The translations under genes and the position numbers were made by a program. From Trichoplax sp. H2 (taxonomy: Eukaryota; Placozoa; Uniplacotomia; Trichoplacea), in contig NOWV01000082.1 of assembly GCA_003344405.1 (NCBI GenBank), forward strand, positions 267,749 through 331,748: 64,000 nucleotides of DNA, in the 5' to 3' direction. The notes beneath the pieces are model-generated. The model was given only the letters and a program-made list of their open reading frames with translations. It did no database searches and was not told the DNA's origin. Shown in pieces: positions 37,359 through 51,600 of the stretch (position 1 is the first letter of the stretch; every line of letters begins with the position of its first letter).

Positions 37359-39765
37359 AACTGGAGTTTAGTAGGCTTTCTTAGTTAAAATTCAAATATG
37401 CGACTCGCTGTCTTTGGATGAGGTAAAATTTTGATTTTTCTATCGCCGTACAATAAGGAGTACGCTCGATTTTAAAACTATCGTAGCAGTTGGTATGTAT
37501 TATATAAGGTATCGTAAACTTTACCCAAATTAATATTATTTTTATTAGTATTATTATAATTAATTAGAAGCAGAACAGATGGCAAACTAATTAAAAGATC
37601 ACTACAGTCAATTGAGCAATTATGAGGATTAGAATGACGCAGATAGTTATGTATATTGCGTGATTGAAGTTGATAAACCTAATACGTGTAAATCATTCTG
37701 ATTAGATATCATGTTACTGCGTATCGGATAGCTAAAAATCAATAAAATATGCCTGATGGCTGGTAAATTACCATTCCTAACTTATTTGCATCCTATAATG
37801 TATTAAAGCATAACAAGAGTTTAATAATTGACTTTGGTATATTTGATGTGATTATCTATGCGAATATAAATAATCTCGATATTTATTTCATTTCTTCTCT
37901 TATGTCAGAAAAGCTATTTTTGGGTAGTTCTCAGTAATAGCTAAATCTATGCTATTTATTCATATTGTAATAATTTATTGAATATTAACTTCGTTGATTG
38001 GATCATATTCTACCAAAACCTAAATTGCTAAATCGGTATAATTACAGATTACCTAACGTTAAAATAAATTGCTAATTATAAGTAGATAAATGAGTATCTA
38101 AAAGGAATGGAAATATCAAATCAAAACATGTTTTTCTATCCTTACTTCCTCTTATTAATTAATCCTATTTTACAGCAAAAACAATAATACCCATGTAATA
38201 ATGATTTTAATTAGTGAAAACTATCTTTTAATGAACATTAAAGTGGCTACTACAAAACTCAAAACAATCTATTCAATAATTATGATTTACTAGCTATTTA
38301 TATAGTAAAATTGACTAATATTAGAAATGGCAAGCATACAATGCCAATTTTTATCTTGAAAATTACTTCTATGTAAATGCTATTTTCGTTTTTAATTAGT
38401 GACTGCTTATAGTACAATTTGCTCTAAGATATATTATTACCGTAGTTAGTGATGACAATTCGTTGTTGTTTATTAAATTTTCGCCATTCGATTCGCATTG
38501 CATTCTTTATCTAATAATTAGCAAAGAATTTTCTTATAGTTGCAAAAATTACATATCATTAATCTCAGATTCCTTCATTTCAAGTTTCTATGGATAAAAT
38601 ACATGATATTCTTATATAATTCTGGTGCAGACTAATTTCTTCATACCATTATAGACTAGATAACATTAGTATTTCTATCTCCTAAAAATAATTCGAAGTC
38701 TTTCTTATGAAATGCATCATCTAAGCAATGGATTATTGTTAATTGAATAAAAGCTGAATATAAACGAAACCTTCTTATGCAGACGTAAGACTGTCTAATT
38801 CAATTATAATTATACACAAAATACAAAAAGCTACTATTCATTATAAAGTTATTATATGATGGCTATTAGTGACATGTGTGCGGTTCGACTACGGTAAATC
38901 ATGGCAATATTCCATTAGTTAAACATAACATATTATTTGACCATACTTTAACATACTAATACTTAATCGTTCTATAAGTACTGACTTCTACTTTAGTCTT
39001 TGTCATAGTCTTGATTCTTCTCTACAGTATGTCGGCATTTAATGTTCACCTCATCTAACATATTTAAAAATCGAATAACATTTTAGTATTTAAGTTACTA
39101 TTCTATAACTTTTATTTTTTCCACTATTTATTTAAGCTAATAGATTCAGCATCTTATGCTATTGCATTGTTTTGCCACATGTTACTGTATTTCCGCCTTA
39201 GCAAACAATTAAAACGCTTGAACTTTGCCTTAATTTTATTAATAGGCAACTATTTCTCAATTACACAAGCACCTTCTAAAATGACTAAAATACCAGTTCG
39301 TCATCACTAAATCCTGTCAACCTGTAATCTGATGAATAATTACCGAGTGACTATTTTTAATGGTGCGCAAGACTTTACGGTTTTATAATAACATAAGTTT
39401 TTGCATTGATACTTTTACCTAAGGGGAAATTAATGTACAGTAGTGCTAGTTTCCTAATGTTTTAAGGTATTGCAGCAAATATTGGATCTCATCAAGATCG
39501 GTATATTTCAAATCTAATTACTCTGTGCGTATATAAAAATGCAATTGATGAATTTCGTTTTGTTAACAATATCATATAATAAGTTTCAGGTTACATTATT
39601 GTTATATTCATCAACTACAATTGATCTTCTTTCTGAAGAATCTGCAGCTCGACTGCCTTGCTTATCTATTGTTAGTAAATGCATTCTCTATTGTTACAAG
39701 CTAGGGATACCTCTAACTTGCAATCAGTACTGAGAATATTTTTCCTTTATCCCATATTACTAAAA

Positions 39766-39795
39766 ATTGGAATACCGATCAGTTGGTATTCCAAT
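39766..39795. repeat. 11-bp inverted repeat, 8-nt loop
   Basis: ATTGGAATACC, loop GATCAGTT, GGTATTCCAAT: a perfect stem in intergenic DNA of unknown role. Confidence 0.75.
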
Positions 39796-41441
39796 GTTAG
39801 ATTAAATGAAGGCAAAATACAATGAGGCTTCCAATCTTACTATGAGATCATAATTTCTTTATTAATGGTGAGATCACGGTTTAAATAGGATTAGGTGTTT
39901 AGAAAGCAGGCTTGGTTACACGAGGTACTTCGTCTTTAACAATTAGGCCAAATAAATGTGCTAAAGCAACTCAATTTGTACCGATCAAGTTAGTTTAATC
40001 CTCTTCAATTGACTGCGTTACTATTAAACTGCTTAATTCCTGAATATAAAGTAGTGAACATATGTTAGGTTATCGTACTAGGATATTTCATCCAAATTTA
40101 GAAGCTGTATTTTCAATTTCCAAAATCATTCACAGTGATTAATAAGGTCTAGTTAAACTAGTTCGTAATTACTGTTTTAATCTGTATATTCCTAAATCAA
40201 TAGCTGCTTATGCTTCAATGACCACTATCTATTAACTTATAGTTGAGAAACCCGTAAAAATTACTGACACGTATTTATACATTATACATGTATGTAAATA
40301 TAAAATATATACATATACGTATATATATATATGTATATATATATATATGCATGCACAATTTGAGCAATGTATGCATGCATAAATGTAAGATGAAAATCAT
40401 CCATAATATATACGTCCCGGTAATTTACTTTTGTGACACTCATGGTTTTAACATGCTAGGATTTAGGGGAAAATGTAATTCTCAACTTGACTATGACGAT
40501 GATACTCTAGGCTAAGAACTTTAGTATGTAATGCTAATGTAGAAAATTAGAGTTAACGGCTCCATATCAACTGATTTTGATCACAGATAGCAAAAAAATG
40601 ATAGATATTAGCCTCTTACTCGTGCTATATAATTACAGTACATTATTATCTTTGTTTACTCTTTTAAACAAATAAACTACGTTACCGGTTGCTTACCATG
40701 TTAACTCAAAGGTATCAAGTTAGGTACTGTAATTTAATTTGTAATTTGTGATAGTGATTAATAATTTTACTATAATATAAATCGTGTCCCAAAATTTACA
40801 AATCCTTTTTTGAAACGCTCTCATGCTTTATTCCATTACAGGTTTACTAAAAAATGCTGCTTAATAATACTCAATGTGGTTTACGATACAGTAGACTATG
40901 ATTTCAAAAATTTGTCAACTATAGATAGCAAACAATTATTCTTATAAATGCTATAAATAGAGTCTTCTAGAAGCTAGTAATAACAATGTGGTTAAATGCA
41001 GGTGCTAATTTAAAGTTATATTTTAGTATGTAGCTCATTTGTACACCCAATATGAGGGCCTACAAGAGTAATGATCTAATTTTTTAAATAGCTTCATTCC
41101 AATCAAGAATCTTGAATATTTGAATACAATATAGTTGTAATTGATTCCAATTAATTGAATATATCTTTGTACGAATGTAGAAATTTTATTCAACGTCTAT
41201 AACAATTTATAGATCTTTACAAGCTATTGTCATGTATATCAAATCAGCCTGGATTGCAGATAGCGATATATAACTTGTATACAGTTTCATATTGAGTGTA
41301 GACACTTTTTATTTTACCTCTTTTAATTAAAAAGACTTTAAGCGCTATGATGTGAATGAAACACTGTGAATTTATTACGCAATGGACCATTTATAACAGA
41401 TTAATTGCATGATTTTGCTTGTCTTATACAGAGGTTACAAT

Positions 41442-41535
41442 ATCATGTCCGGACAACATTGCAGAACGGACACGTAGGTTTAACAAGCTTCCGATCAATA
41501 AGATCGTATTTACAACCAGTGCAAGTGCTTAAATT
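41442..41535 (-). CDS. Orphan candidate 3' exon with a zinc-binding CxxC...CPFC pattern
   Basis: On the minus strand, after a possible TTTAG acceptor, the frame reads STCTGCKYDLIDRK, then LVKPTCPFCNVVRT and a stop. The C-x2-C ... C-x2-C spacing resembles the zinc-ribbon ends of some trafficking and intraflagellar-transport proteins. I could not find convincing upstream exons between here and 43.1 kb, so this may be chance or the end of a gene with long introns. Coordinates are approximate. Confidence 0.25.
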
Positions 41536-43131
41536 CTAAATTCTAAAAGCGAAACATATAGAAAGATCTTTACTTCATTAATATGTTGGATATATAATAA
41601 TGTTTTATAATTAAATAATATTTCGTACTTTTTTTGAGAGTTGGGATTAAGTCATATGCTCCAATCGAAGTAGCTAGGTTCATTAAAATCTAGAACTTAA
41701 ATTTACGATATATCTAAGAAGAAATGATCTTCAAAAATTATGATGGCTCTGTATGGGATATTTTATCAAGAGATAATCACAGAGAATAATCTTAGCTTCA
41801 GTTTTTAGTATATTATTTAGAGATTGGTACTATAATGTAGTATCGTATGTGTGGAAGATAAATTTCACTCAAGCCTTTGATAGCAATTGGGCACTATATA
41901 AAGCATACTGCGTAGGCTCTGATGTACAGATTATAGCGAACTTGGATACTACAAAATTCATATGCTATAGTTGTACTCTGATTACAGTGATAGCCTGCAT
42001 AGCACGTATATAATTCTTCAAGTTAATATGCCTATGATGCAAATGTCAAAACGTAAGGGTCAACTTTAGTGAAGGTGATTGTAAAGCGATGCCTAAGTTG
42101 TAAAACACATCATACTGCGCCAAATAAGTTCTTTCGGGCAAGTGCTTTTTATTATAACATTATTTCTGCCAATATTATACTAATAAATGATTTATTTATA
42201 CGGGTATAAATGTGCGAGTAACCTCAGATTTCGTGCAATGCGGTATCATGTTTTGTAAGATATTTTAGAAAGAAACTTATACAAAAGAAGTCTGGAGTTA
42301 GTTTTTATTAATATAATGTAACAAATTACTTAAAGAATAAACGACCAGCAAATTAGGAATTAAATATCTGATTAATTTGAAATGACGATGAGATAAATTG
42401 TCATTTAGCATGAGATTGCTTGAAACTTTCTATTGCTCTTTAACTATCTGGCTAGAGCGTAAAATATTTCCAATACAGGATATCTTTGTGTATAAATCCA
42501 AGCTTAGAAATCCTACTTTTTCTTTATATTTTACAGATATTATCGTAATTATCACATAAACGTATTTATTCTGTAACCTAAGTAAATAATTAATGTTTAG
42601 TATTATTAGCTCTGATTTTTACGATCAGTTTAACGTCAATACTAGATATTGATATTTTACAGTGGTATCGAGACTGTGATGCATTGTATTGTTAAATTAT
42701 CCCCTTTAGAAGGATTGCCCTTTTCGCCCTGTACTAGTATAAGTCACCTATGGGTTTTCTTAACTGTTAGTTTGTGAATTACAGTGTATCATATGTAGCA
42801 CGACGAGATTAATGCAGTAAATGATCATTGCTTTATTAATTACTTCGTCTAAAATATTTCAAGATTATGTTTCTTTATTCATGTACCTAACATTGCAGTT
42901 TTTACGATAAGTATGAGATTATTAGCTACGTAGGACTTAGATCAGTTATTATTTTTTTCATTTCTCGTAACTGACGGCATTTAAGCGTATAGCTATTTCG
43001 GCTATCATTATAAACTTAGAACTAATGAATTTCTTTTTACTGTCATATTTAATGTTAATGTAGAATTCGTTATAAGATGCCTATTCATCTTTTGCAGATA
43101 CATGAAAATTATTCTGCATAGTCAAAAGATT

Positions 43132-44175
43132 TTAACGACCATATCTAGGATAAAGATACGGCGGTGGTTGATCTTCTCTTGCTTTTCTATCATAGCTGCT
43201 TTCTTTGATAGATCCATGTTTCGAAAAATAATCGGGATTTAAAATACTCAATAAATCGCTTCGAGTTTCTAAACCCTCTTCATCATACCTATCATATAAA
43301 TCACCTCGTGCAAATTTTAATAGTTCACTTGATGGGTTTTTTAGAAGATGTTGATATGGCGTTTCATAGTGACGGGGATCAAATAGACCATCGGATTTTC
43401 TTGTTATGTCATCATTTCCTATAGAATACGTTATATCATATTAGTAAATATTTCAGAAATCATTTTCGTCCAGTTAGATCGAACTAATTACAATTCCGAG
43501 TTATAAAAGCGATTTCTAGAGAATCATGTGTTAGCACCATAAAATTTTGATTTAATCCACCAGAATCAAGTATTGGTGTTGATAAATACAAGTGCTAATC
43601 GTATATTGTATAGTTAACTGGATTAGTATGTATATAAATAAATTAAAAATAGAACTCATCTATTTTATTATTAGCTATTCAATTATATGCAGAAATTACG
43701 TTCTTATTCGTTAGATAGTACTGAATTTACACTATGAAATTTGTAGCTAATTCATAGGTTTACCCGGAAATTACGATTTCTAAAATTTATATCCTTGTTC
43801 TTGTAGTATGTTCTCATGTGTTATGATATTTTATTGCCAAGCTACAAATTAATTTTACATTGGATACTAGCTTCTTCAAATCGAATCTTTGATTAAAGAA
43901 ACGTACTACAGGTTAAAAAGATATTGATACACCAAGACTAACTTAATAAAAGAGCCTATAGTACTATTAATTACTAAAAAACTAGAGTAAATGCTAATAA
44001 AAAAACAGTTCGTAAATTGCTTAGTCTGAGCATATTTTTGCAGCTTGTGCTGTATTGAAACGCTATGATATTGAGACTCACCCAACTTTCCAGTAAAGCC
44101 TGTTAGGTCATCAATGCGTCTACAAGAGACAGAAGCGAATAAAACATAGGTGTAAATGAACAGCAAAAATTTCAT
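43132..44175 (-). CDS. Short secreted precursor ending in a PRYamide-type tail
   Basis: Exons 44175-44082 and 43418-43132 join in frame (phase 1) to 126 aa. MKFLLFIYTYVLFASVSC is a clear signal peptide; an ATG at 44235 would only add 20 residues in front and was not chosen. The mature part is charged and Tyr-rich (LFDPRHYETPYQHLL; GDLYDRYDEEGLETR; LLSILNPDYF) with no internal Cys. It ends RKAREDQPPPYLYPRYGR-stop. The terminal Gly-Arg is an amidation signal, predicting a C-terminal YPRYamide; release after KAR would give EDQPPPYLYPRYamide. An RxRY/PRYamide end is typical of the NPY/PP family, but the rest lacks an obvious NPY fold signature, so homology is not claimed. It shares the xPPPxxY end with the precursor at 35.5 kb. 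Confidence 0.7.
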
Positions 44176-46572
44176 GATACCGATGCTGTATTGAGGAATT
44201 TGATAATTTGGATTTTTTTTGGCGGATATAACCAAGCAGATTGTGATACTTTATTCAGCGAAGTAGACACTACTTATAACATTTATCTATGATTCTATCA
44301 GAGGAAGTTGAAACAGCTGCTGTCTTGGACTTAATTAATTTGATGACTCAAAAGACAGATTTAGCTCCTTACGAGATTTTTGCATGTTTTCAATCAACAG
44401 TGTATTAAATTCGTATACCAATGCCTACAAGTTACTTCCAAAAGGATCAAATTAGCATTCTGCTTTGCGAAATATAATGCTCGTTAGATAATTTTGGATT
44501 TGTATATTGTATTATTTCATAACAAAATACCAAATTAATACATATTTTATTGTCTTTATTTTCTCATTATATTGATTAACTTCGGACTGATTATAATAGT
44601 TTAAAAATAGATCTGATCAGTTAATTTAGCATTGACACTATAAACCAGTTCAAAGTGCATATGTTGGTCTTGGAAAGAAATTTAAGTCTATTCCTATGCT
44701 AAAAAATGAATGACATGAAGTAAAATTACATAAATATAGTAGATTATGATATTATTTACAGTATCATTATTAACTTAATGTAATATCTATATCATACTAT
44801 TAAAAGGCACGATTACTTCTAGTAATAAAATTACTAAGAAAGACGTATATTAGCATTTTTGTATTAGTTTTTAGCACGGTAACATTTTTAAAGGGAGCGT
44901 CGCTAATCATTTCCATGCTAGATATAGCATATTTCAGATTGAATGGATTAGCTTCAGAAATATTGCTATTGACGTTATTAAGGTAGCAATTATATTTGTA
45001 TAATAAAATTTGGATTAAACTCATCGTCATGACGTCATCCAATCATTACTATATAACTTCGTGGTTGAGGATTAAAAAAGAATAATGTGTAATAATGCTC
45101 CACATTTTAAAATTAGCTATTTTACGTTTAAGTGAACACGTAGGTGTAGAAGGATTCAACGTTGAATAAATATTTTAAGCTATCTAAATCCGATTGTCGC
45201 AAGAGTACAGTACTTGTTATGCTGATACTGACATGTTCTAACTATTACATAAGACGGTTGCTAATTATGGTCGCTTGTGCAACTGGGTGGGCTAAAGTTA
45301 ATATCTTTAACTATAGCTTAGCTGCAAAATGTTTGATCAAACCATACTACTACGAGTATAATTGGTTAATTGTAATAATTATACGATAATAAAAGTTTAT
45401 CTGCAAGCTCAAGGATGAGATTTGCTTGAACATATATTTGTATTTTTACTCATCATCCACTTTCTTCATTATATAAGAACTGGTTGCGTCTAAAACAAAA
45501 TTTTTAATATACATTAATCATAATTACATCAGTAAAATACTGTTACATGGTACTACAGCATACGCACAGATATTGCTTAACGGTGAAGGGAAATCATAAC
45601 ATAATATGAATCAATTGTAAAGTGTGATTTAGGGCACATATTGCGGCAAGTTATACGATAACACATCAAAACTAGGTTACAGAAGCTGTATTCACACTTT
45701 GGGTATATAAAGTAAAAACTGAATGTCGGTGATAGTATATCGTACTTCTTATCGAATAATACGGCTAGCAATGAAGAGGGGAGTCTTGTTTTGCTGCATT
45801 CACTTTCTGTTTTGAAAATTCTTACTGCGCAACGGAAAACGGTGCAGTTAATTTTGAGGATTATAATCCCCATGACCGTCATTCATAGAACCTGTAACAA
45901 TAAAAATTTTCTTATGATGTTTTCTATGTCCTATCAACTGGCAGTGCAGGATTGGTTTTGTTTTTATAGTACACCGACAATATTTTTTAAGGCACCGATT
46001 CTTATCAATATTACATTGCATCTAAATATAATTGCAATAATCAGCAGTTTAACTTAGCTACAAGAGAACAGATTTTATTCATGCAAAATTATTGAATGCT
46101 TTAATTTTCGAGATGTTTCAGTTTGTAGTATCTGTTAAATAACTTTAATCCTCAGTTGAATATAACTTCGGTAATTATAGACCATAATGTTATTAACTTG
46201 ATTAAATCTTTAATTTTCGGAAACACTTATGCGATTTTATATTTCAGAAATATCATTATAAAGTTCCTTTAAAAATACACTACTTTTATTATATAATTTG
46301 CATCATCATCAATATTAAAATTACAAGAAAACACGGCCCAGAGACATGTTATAAGCGTTTCTCTTCTTATCCTGTAGTAATGTTGCTACAAGCTGTTGCT
46401 AGAATTAAAATCTAATCAGACCGGGTACTGCAATAAAGCTAGAATTTCGATGAATTCTAAACGGAATTATCTTATTTTTCATGATATACCGCACTATAAG
46501 AAAGTTTGATATTGGTAAAATGAAAGCCGAGATTTTTTCTTAGCTGGTACCACTGACATGTTTCGAACTTGG
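44176..46572. other. Intergenic, no gene seen
   Basis: Several unrecognised open frames of 75-101 codons overlap on both strands at 44.8-46.1 kb, with no domain, signal peptide or splice support. I call no gene here. Confidence 0.45.
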
Positions 46573-48216
<1,644 letters not shown>

Positions 48217-48678
48217 ATTTGCTGCTAGTACGTACGTGTACCCCTCGCTCGTCGCGTACAGTAAGTTATCGCAGCCTATCGCAGTTCGCTCATTACCGAC
48301 TTTACAGTATTTTGCTATTTGCGGTAGTGTGCTGTACTGTACTGTACTGTACTGTACAGTACTGTACTATTTCCTCACAGTGTACACTCACTGTACACTG
48401 TACTGTACAGTAACAGTATCGTACTGTACAGTACTGTACTGTACTGTATCCTAATATCCTATTACTGTAAACAGTGTACAGTATCATGGTTCCATTGACT
48501 CCCTTAAAATAAGCGTACGGTACTGTGCTCTGGTGCTTTTGTTGACATGCGTAAAAAATAGTATGGAGAACCTACAGTACAGTACAATAAATACACATAC
48601 TGTACCGTACTCTTCAATACTGTACTGTAGTGGAAGCTTTTAAAAACTTTACAGGTTCTTATTTCGTGATTTCATGCA
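48217..48678. promoter_or_regulatory. Compact divergent HINT/HSPA14 promoter with TACTG/CAGTA island D
   Basis: The 462 bases between opposed start codons hold dense TACTG/CAGTA palindromes at 48330-48490 and looser ones to 48630. More copies follow inside HSPA14 intron 1 (about 48885-48975 and 49280-49310). No other gene fits here; open frames across it are repeat-derived. A shared bidirectional promoter is inferred from geometry. Confidence 0.65.
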
Positions 48679-51600
48679 ATGACGGCGTTTGGTTTACATT
48701 TTGGAGGAACTAATTTGACATTGGCTGTTTGCAAGGTAAATTGCGTTATAGCAGTTCTAAAAGCTGATAAATATGGAACTGTCAGGATGCGTTGAGTAAT
48801 GCTATTCATGTATTCCAGATCATGTTGATTAACATGTTGAATGTAGTAAAATTGAGTAGGATTTGGTAAAACCTGCGAAGATGTACAGTAAAGTACAGTA
48901 ACATACACTATACGAGATGTACTGTACTGTATGTTGTACAGCAAAAGATATACAGTCCAGTAATACTGTACTTTACGACCTTCAGTGTACGTAAGAGAAT
49001 TCGCCACGTCGCAGAACTCTACTCGCTCGTTATACTTCGCGTGTACCAACAGTACTTATACCTTTCACTAAATGGTATTTTACTAGGTGTACAGTAAGTT
49101 ATGTATAATTATAATACGAGCATATTAATATATTACAAGTACTATTATTTTATTAATCAAATCAAGAATAAAGTTAGTATTTTCAGTTTATCTTTGCTCA
49201 ACGAATATAACGTTGTTACAGTACGAGTTTAATGGCGTGCTGCCTTTGGCAGAATATGCAGACAGTATATGTTATATGGTACTCTACTGTACAGTACACT
49301 ACAGTAACGGACAGTAGAATGCTTTACGCTATGCGTATTTTACTGTTTTAACTTTGCCTATCTACTGTAGCGGCATTTGATACGTGAATAATATACGACG
49401 TATAATTAGTAAATTACTAGTAGGCCCATGCTCGTTATACTTCGCGTACTGACACTGTATACTTTGAATGTGTATATGTTATGCGCTTACACTTTCTATT
49501 TTACATCATATACATTAAAGTTACATGAGTATATAATCGGATCAAATTGATCCAAATAACATCATGACCCTATCTTATGAAGTTTTCCTAGCCTAGAAAT
49601 AATAGTATTGCTTTGTAACCTTTTAGGATGGTCAAACGGAAATTTTAGCAAATAATGATGGCCATCGATCAACGCCTGCTGTGATCGCTTGTAAAGGAGC
49701 TCACTATGTATGAATATTCGATCTGTGAATAGGCTCGCAATATTTTTACGTTATTTCTTATTCGTATAATGTAATCCAGCTGCACTAAATCATCCATCTC
49801 TGCTGTTAAGAAACCTGATTGATAGTTTCTGGTTTACCATAGAAATCAGTAAAACGACAACTATGTACCTACATTACGATTACAAGGAGCATTAATCAAG
49901 CCGTCTTATTTATTTAATAGCAAGTCGTATATAGTACACTTTTAACACAATTATGCTATCTGCTACTTAGCGCTTATTGGGCAATTGCATAATATGTGCT
50001 AGAATCAGCTTTGGCTCCTGAATTGTAACAGTTCAGCCTTTTGGCTAATATTATACTGTACTTCTGGTGGGTATATAAACGTGTTGAATATTAACTAGGT
50101 TTGATACTAGTACAATCACTAATTTTGGATTGTTAATAGATGAAGTATTACTTTACCATATGGTAGTTAACCTGGAAAGTTGATTAAAGCGTTTTGGCAA
50201 ATGCATCACGCAACGGTGTTAGAAGTAACTTCGTTAAATTTTTAGTAAATGTAATTATAAATTATTCGAACTGCAGATTTTGTATACTGCTAGCAGCTGT
50301 GCTGATTAGTGAGTGAAGTGTTATGTATTTATTTGATTATCAAGTTGAGCTACCCTAGAACACATAGCAAATTATTCTAAGATTTATTACGTCAGGTCTT
50401 GTTTACGCATTTTTTTGGTTGTAATCGTAGGTTGTTGGAATCAATTCTGCGTTAAACTACAGACCTGGTGAAGATATAATAGTAGAAAATATTCGTTCTA
50501 TTATCGGCCTAAAGTATGCGAATGCAATAAACTATTATTTTATTGTAATGCGATATATGATTTCTAGAATTTTTAGATATTTATATTTATAGTAAAGGTA
50601 ACTTCTATATCTGTTCGTACCTAAAAAATTTTTGAGGTCTCGCAAGTTATTACCGATGTACGATAGAATTTATATAATACTTAAATGTTTGGTGTTTACT
50701 ATATTGATGAAGATCGGAGGATTTCAAAGTACAAGAATTCGTTCGTAAATCCAAATGTAAGGTAACGTGACAGTTAGAGCGGGTATACGCGTGGTATTAA
50801 TTACGGCGACAATGGTGAAATATATTACACCTTCTTAGCTGACACTTTCAATGAAATATTTTTTCTAGTAGTTAAAGAATCAGTTATTAGATAGCTCTAG
50901 AATTAAAATTAAATCACCGTATACCATAAATTGACTGTAGATAGAATCCGATGAGGAAGATATTATTTTCAAATTTAAAGAAAATCTGAAAGATACTTTT
51001 ACGTTGTCTCGGCTTGTAGTACTTCTGCTACAGAAAATGAAAGGTATATGTCGATAAACTGTATTTATCTTAAATTGTAGTAGCTATCAAAGGGTTAAGT
51101 AACCTAGGATCTAACAAAATATAACTATAGTTAGCTTTGAAACATAACCATTAACTTTGATCAGTGTATTCGTACTAATTAGAAATTACGCAAACTTACA
51201 CCCAAGAAGAACCTATCCGGGTCGTTTTAGCTGTACCCGTCTATTATAAGGACGTGCAAATACTGGCACTGAAGTAACTTACGTACTTGTGGACTTACTA
51301 GTTACTTCAAATTGCATATCACTGTCAGATTGACTAAAAGCTAAGTGATTCGCCAATTCCTAACTATTATATCCTTCTAGAGCCGCCGCTGAAGAAGTTG
51401 GATTTAACGTTCTTCGATTTGTGAAAGAACCCTGCGCTGCTGCGTTAGCGTACCAGATAGGACAGAATGACATATACGAAAATGGGTAGGTTATTCTTCA
51501 TTCATAATGCAATCCATTATTTTGTAGTACTCTTTCAGATACCTTTTCATAACTTTATCTATACAATTTTATTTTATGCAATTTCTGTGTAATTTTAGAT

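Larger units (their letters stand above)
37359..43131. other. 5.8 kb gene-poor stretch
   Basis: No convincing complete gene. It contains an 11-bp inverted repeat at 39766-39795, a TA/CATA-rich microsatellite at about 40290-40360, and one orphan candidate exon with a CxxC...CxxC pattern near 41.5 kb, listed separately. Confidence 0.4.

Noticed and set aside
45577-46057. Opposed open frames of 88 and 101 codons
   Set aside because: They overlap each other on both strands and show no domain, signal peptide or splice context.
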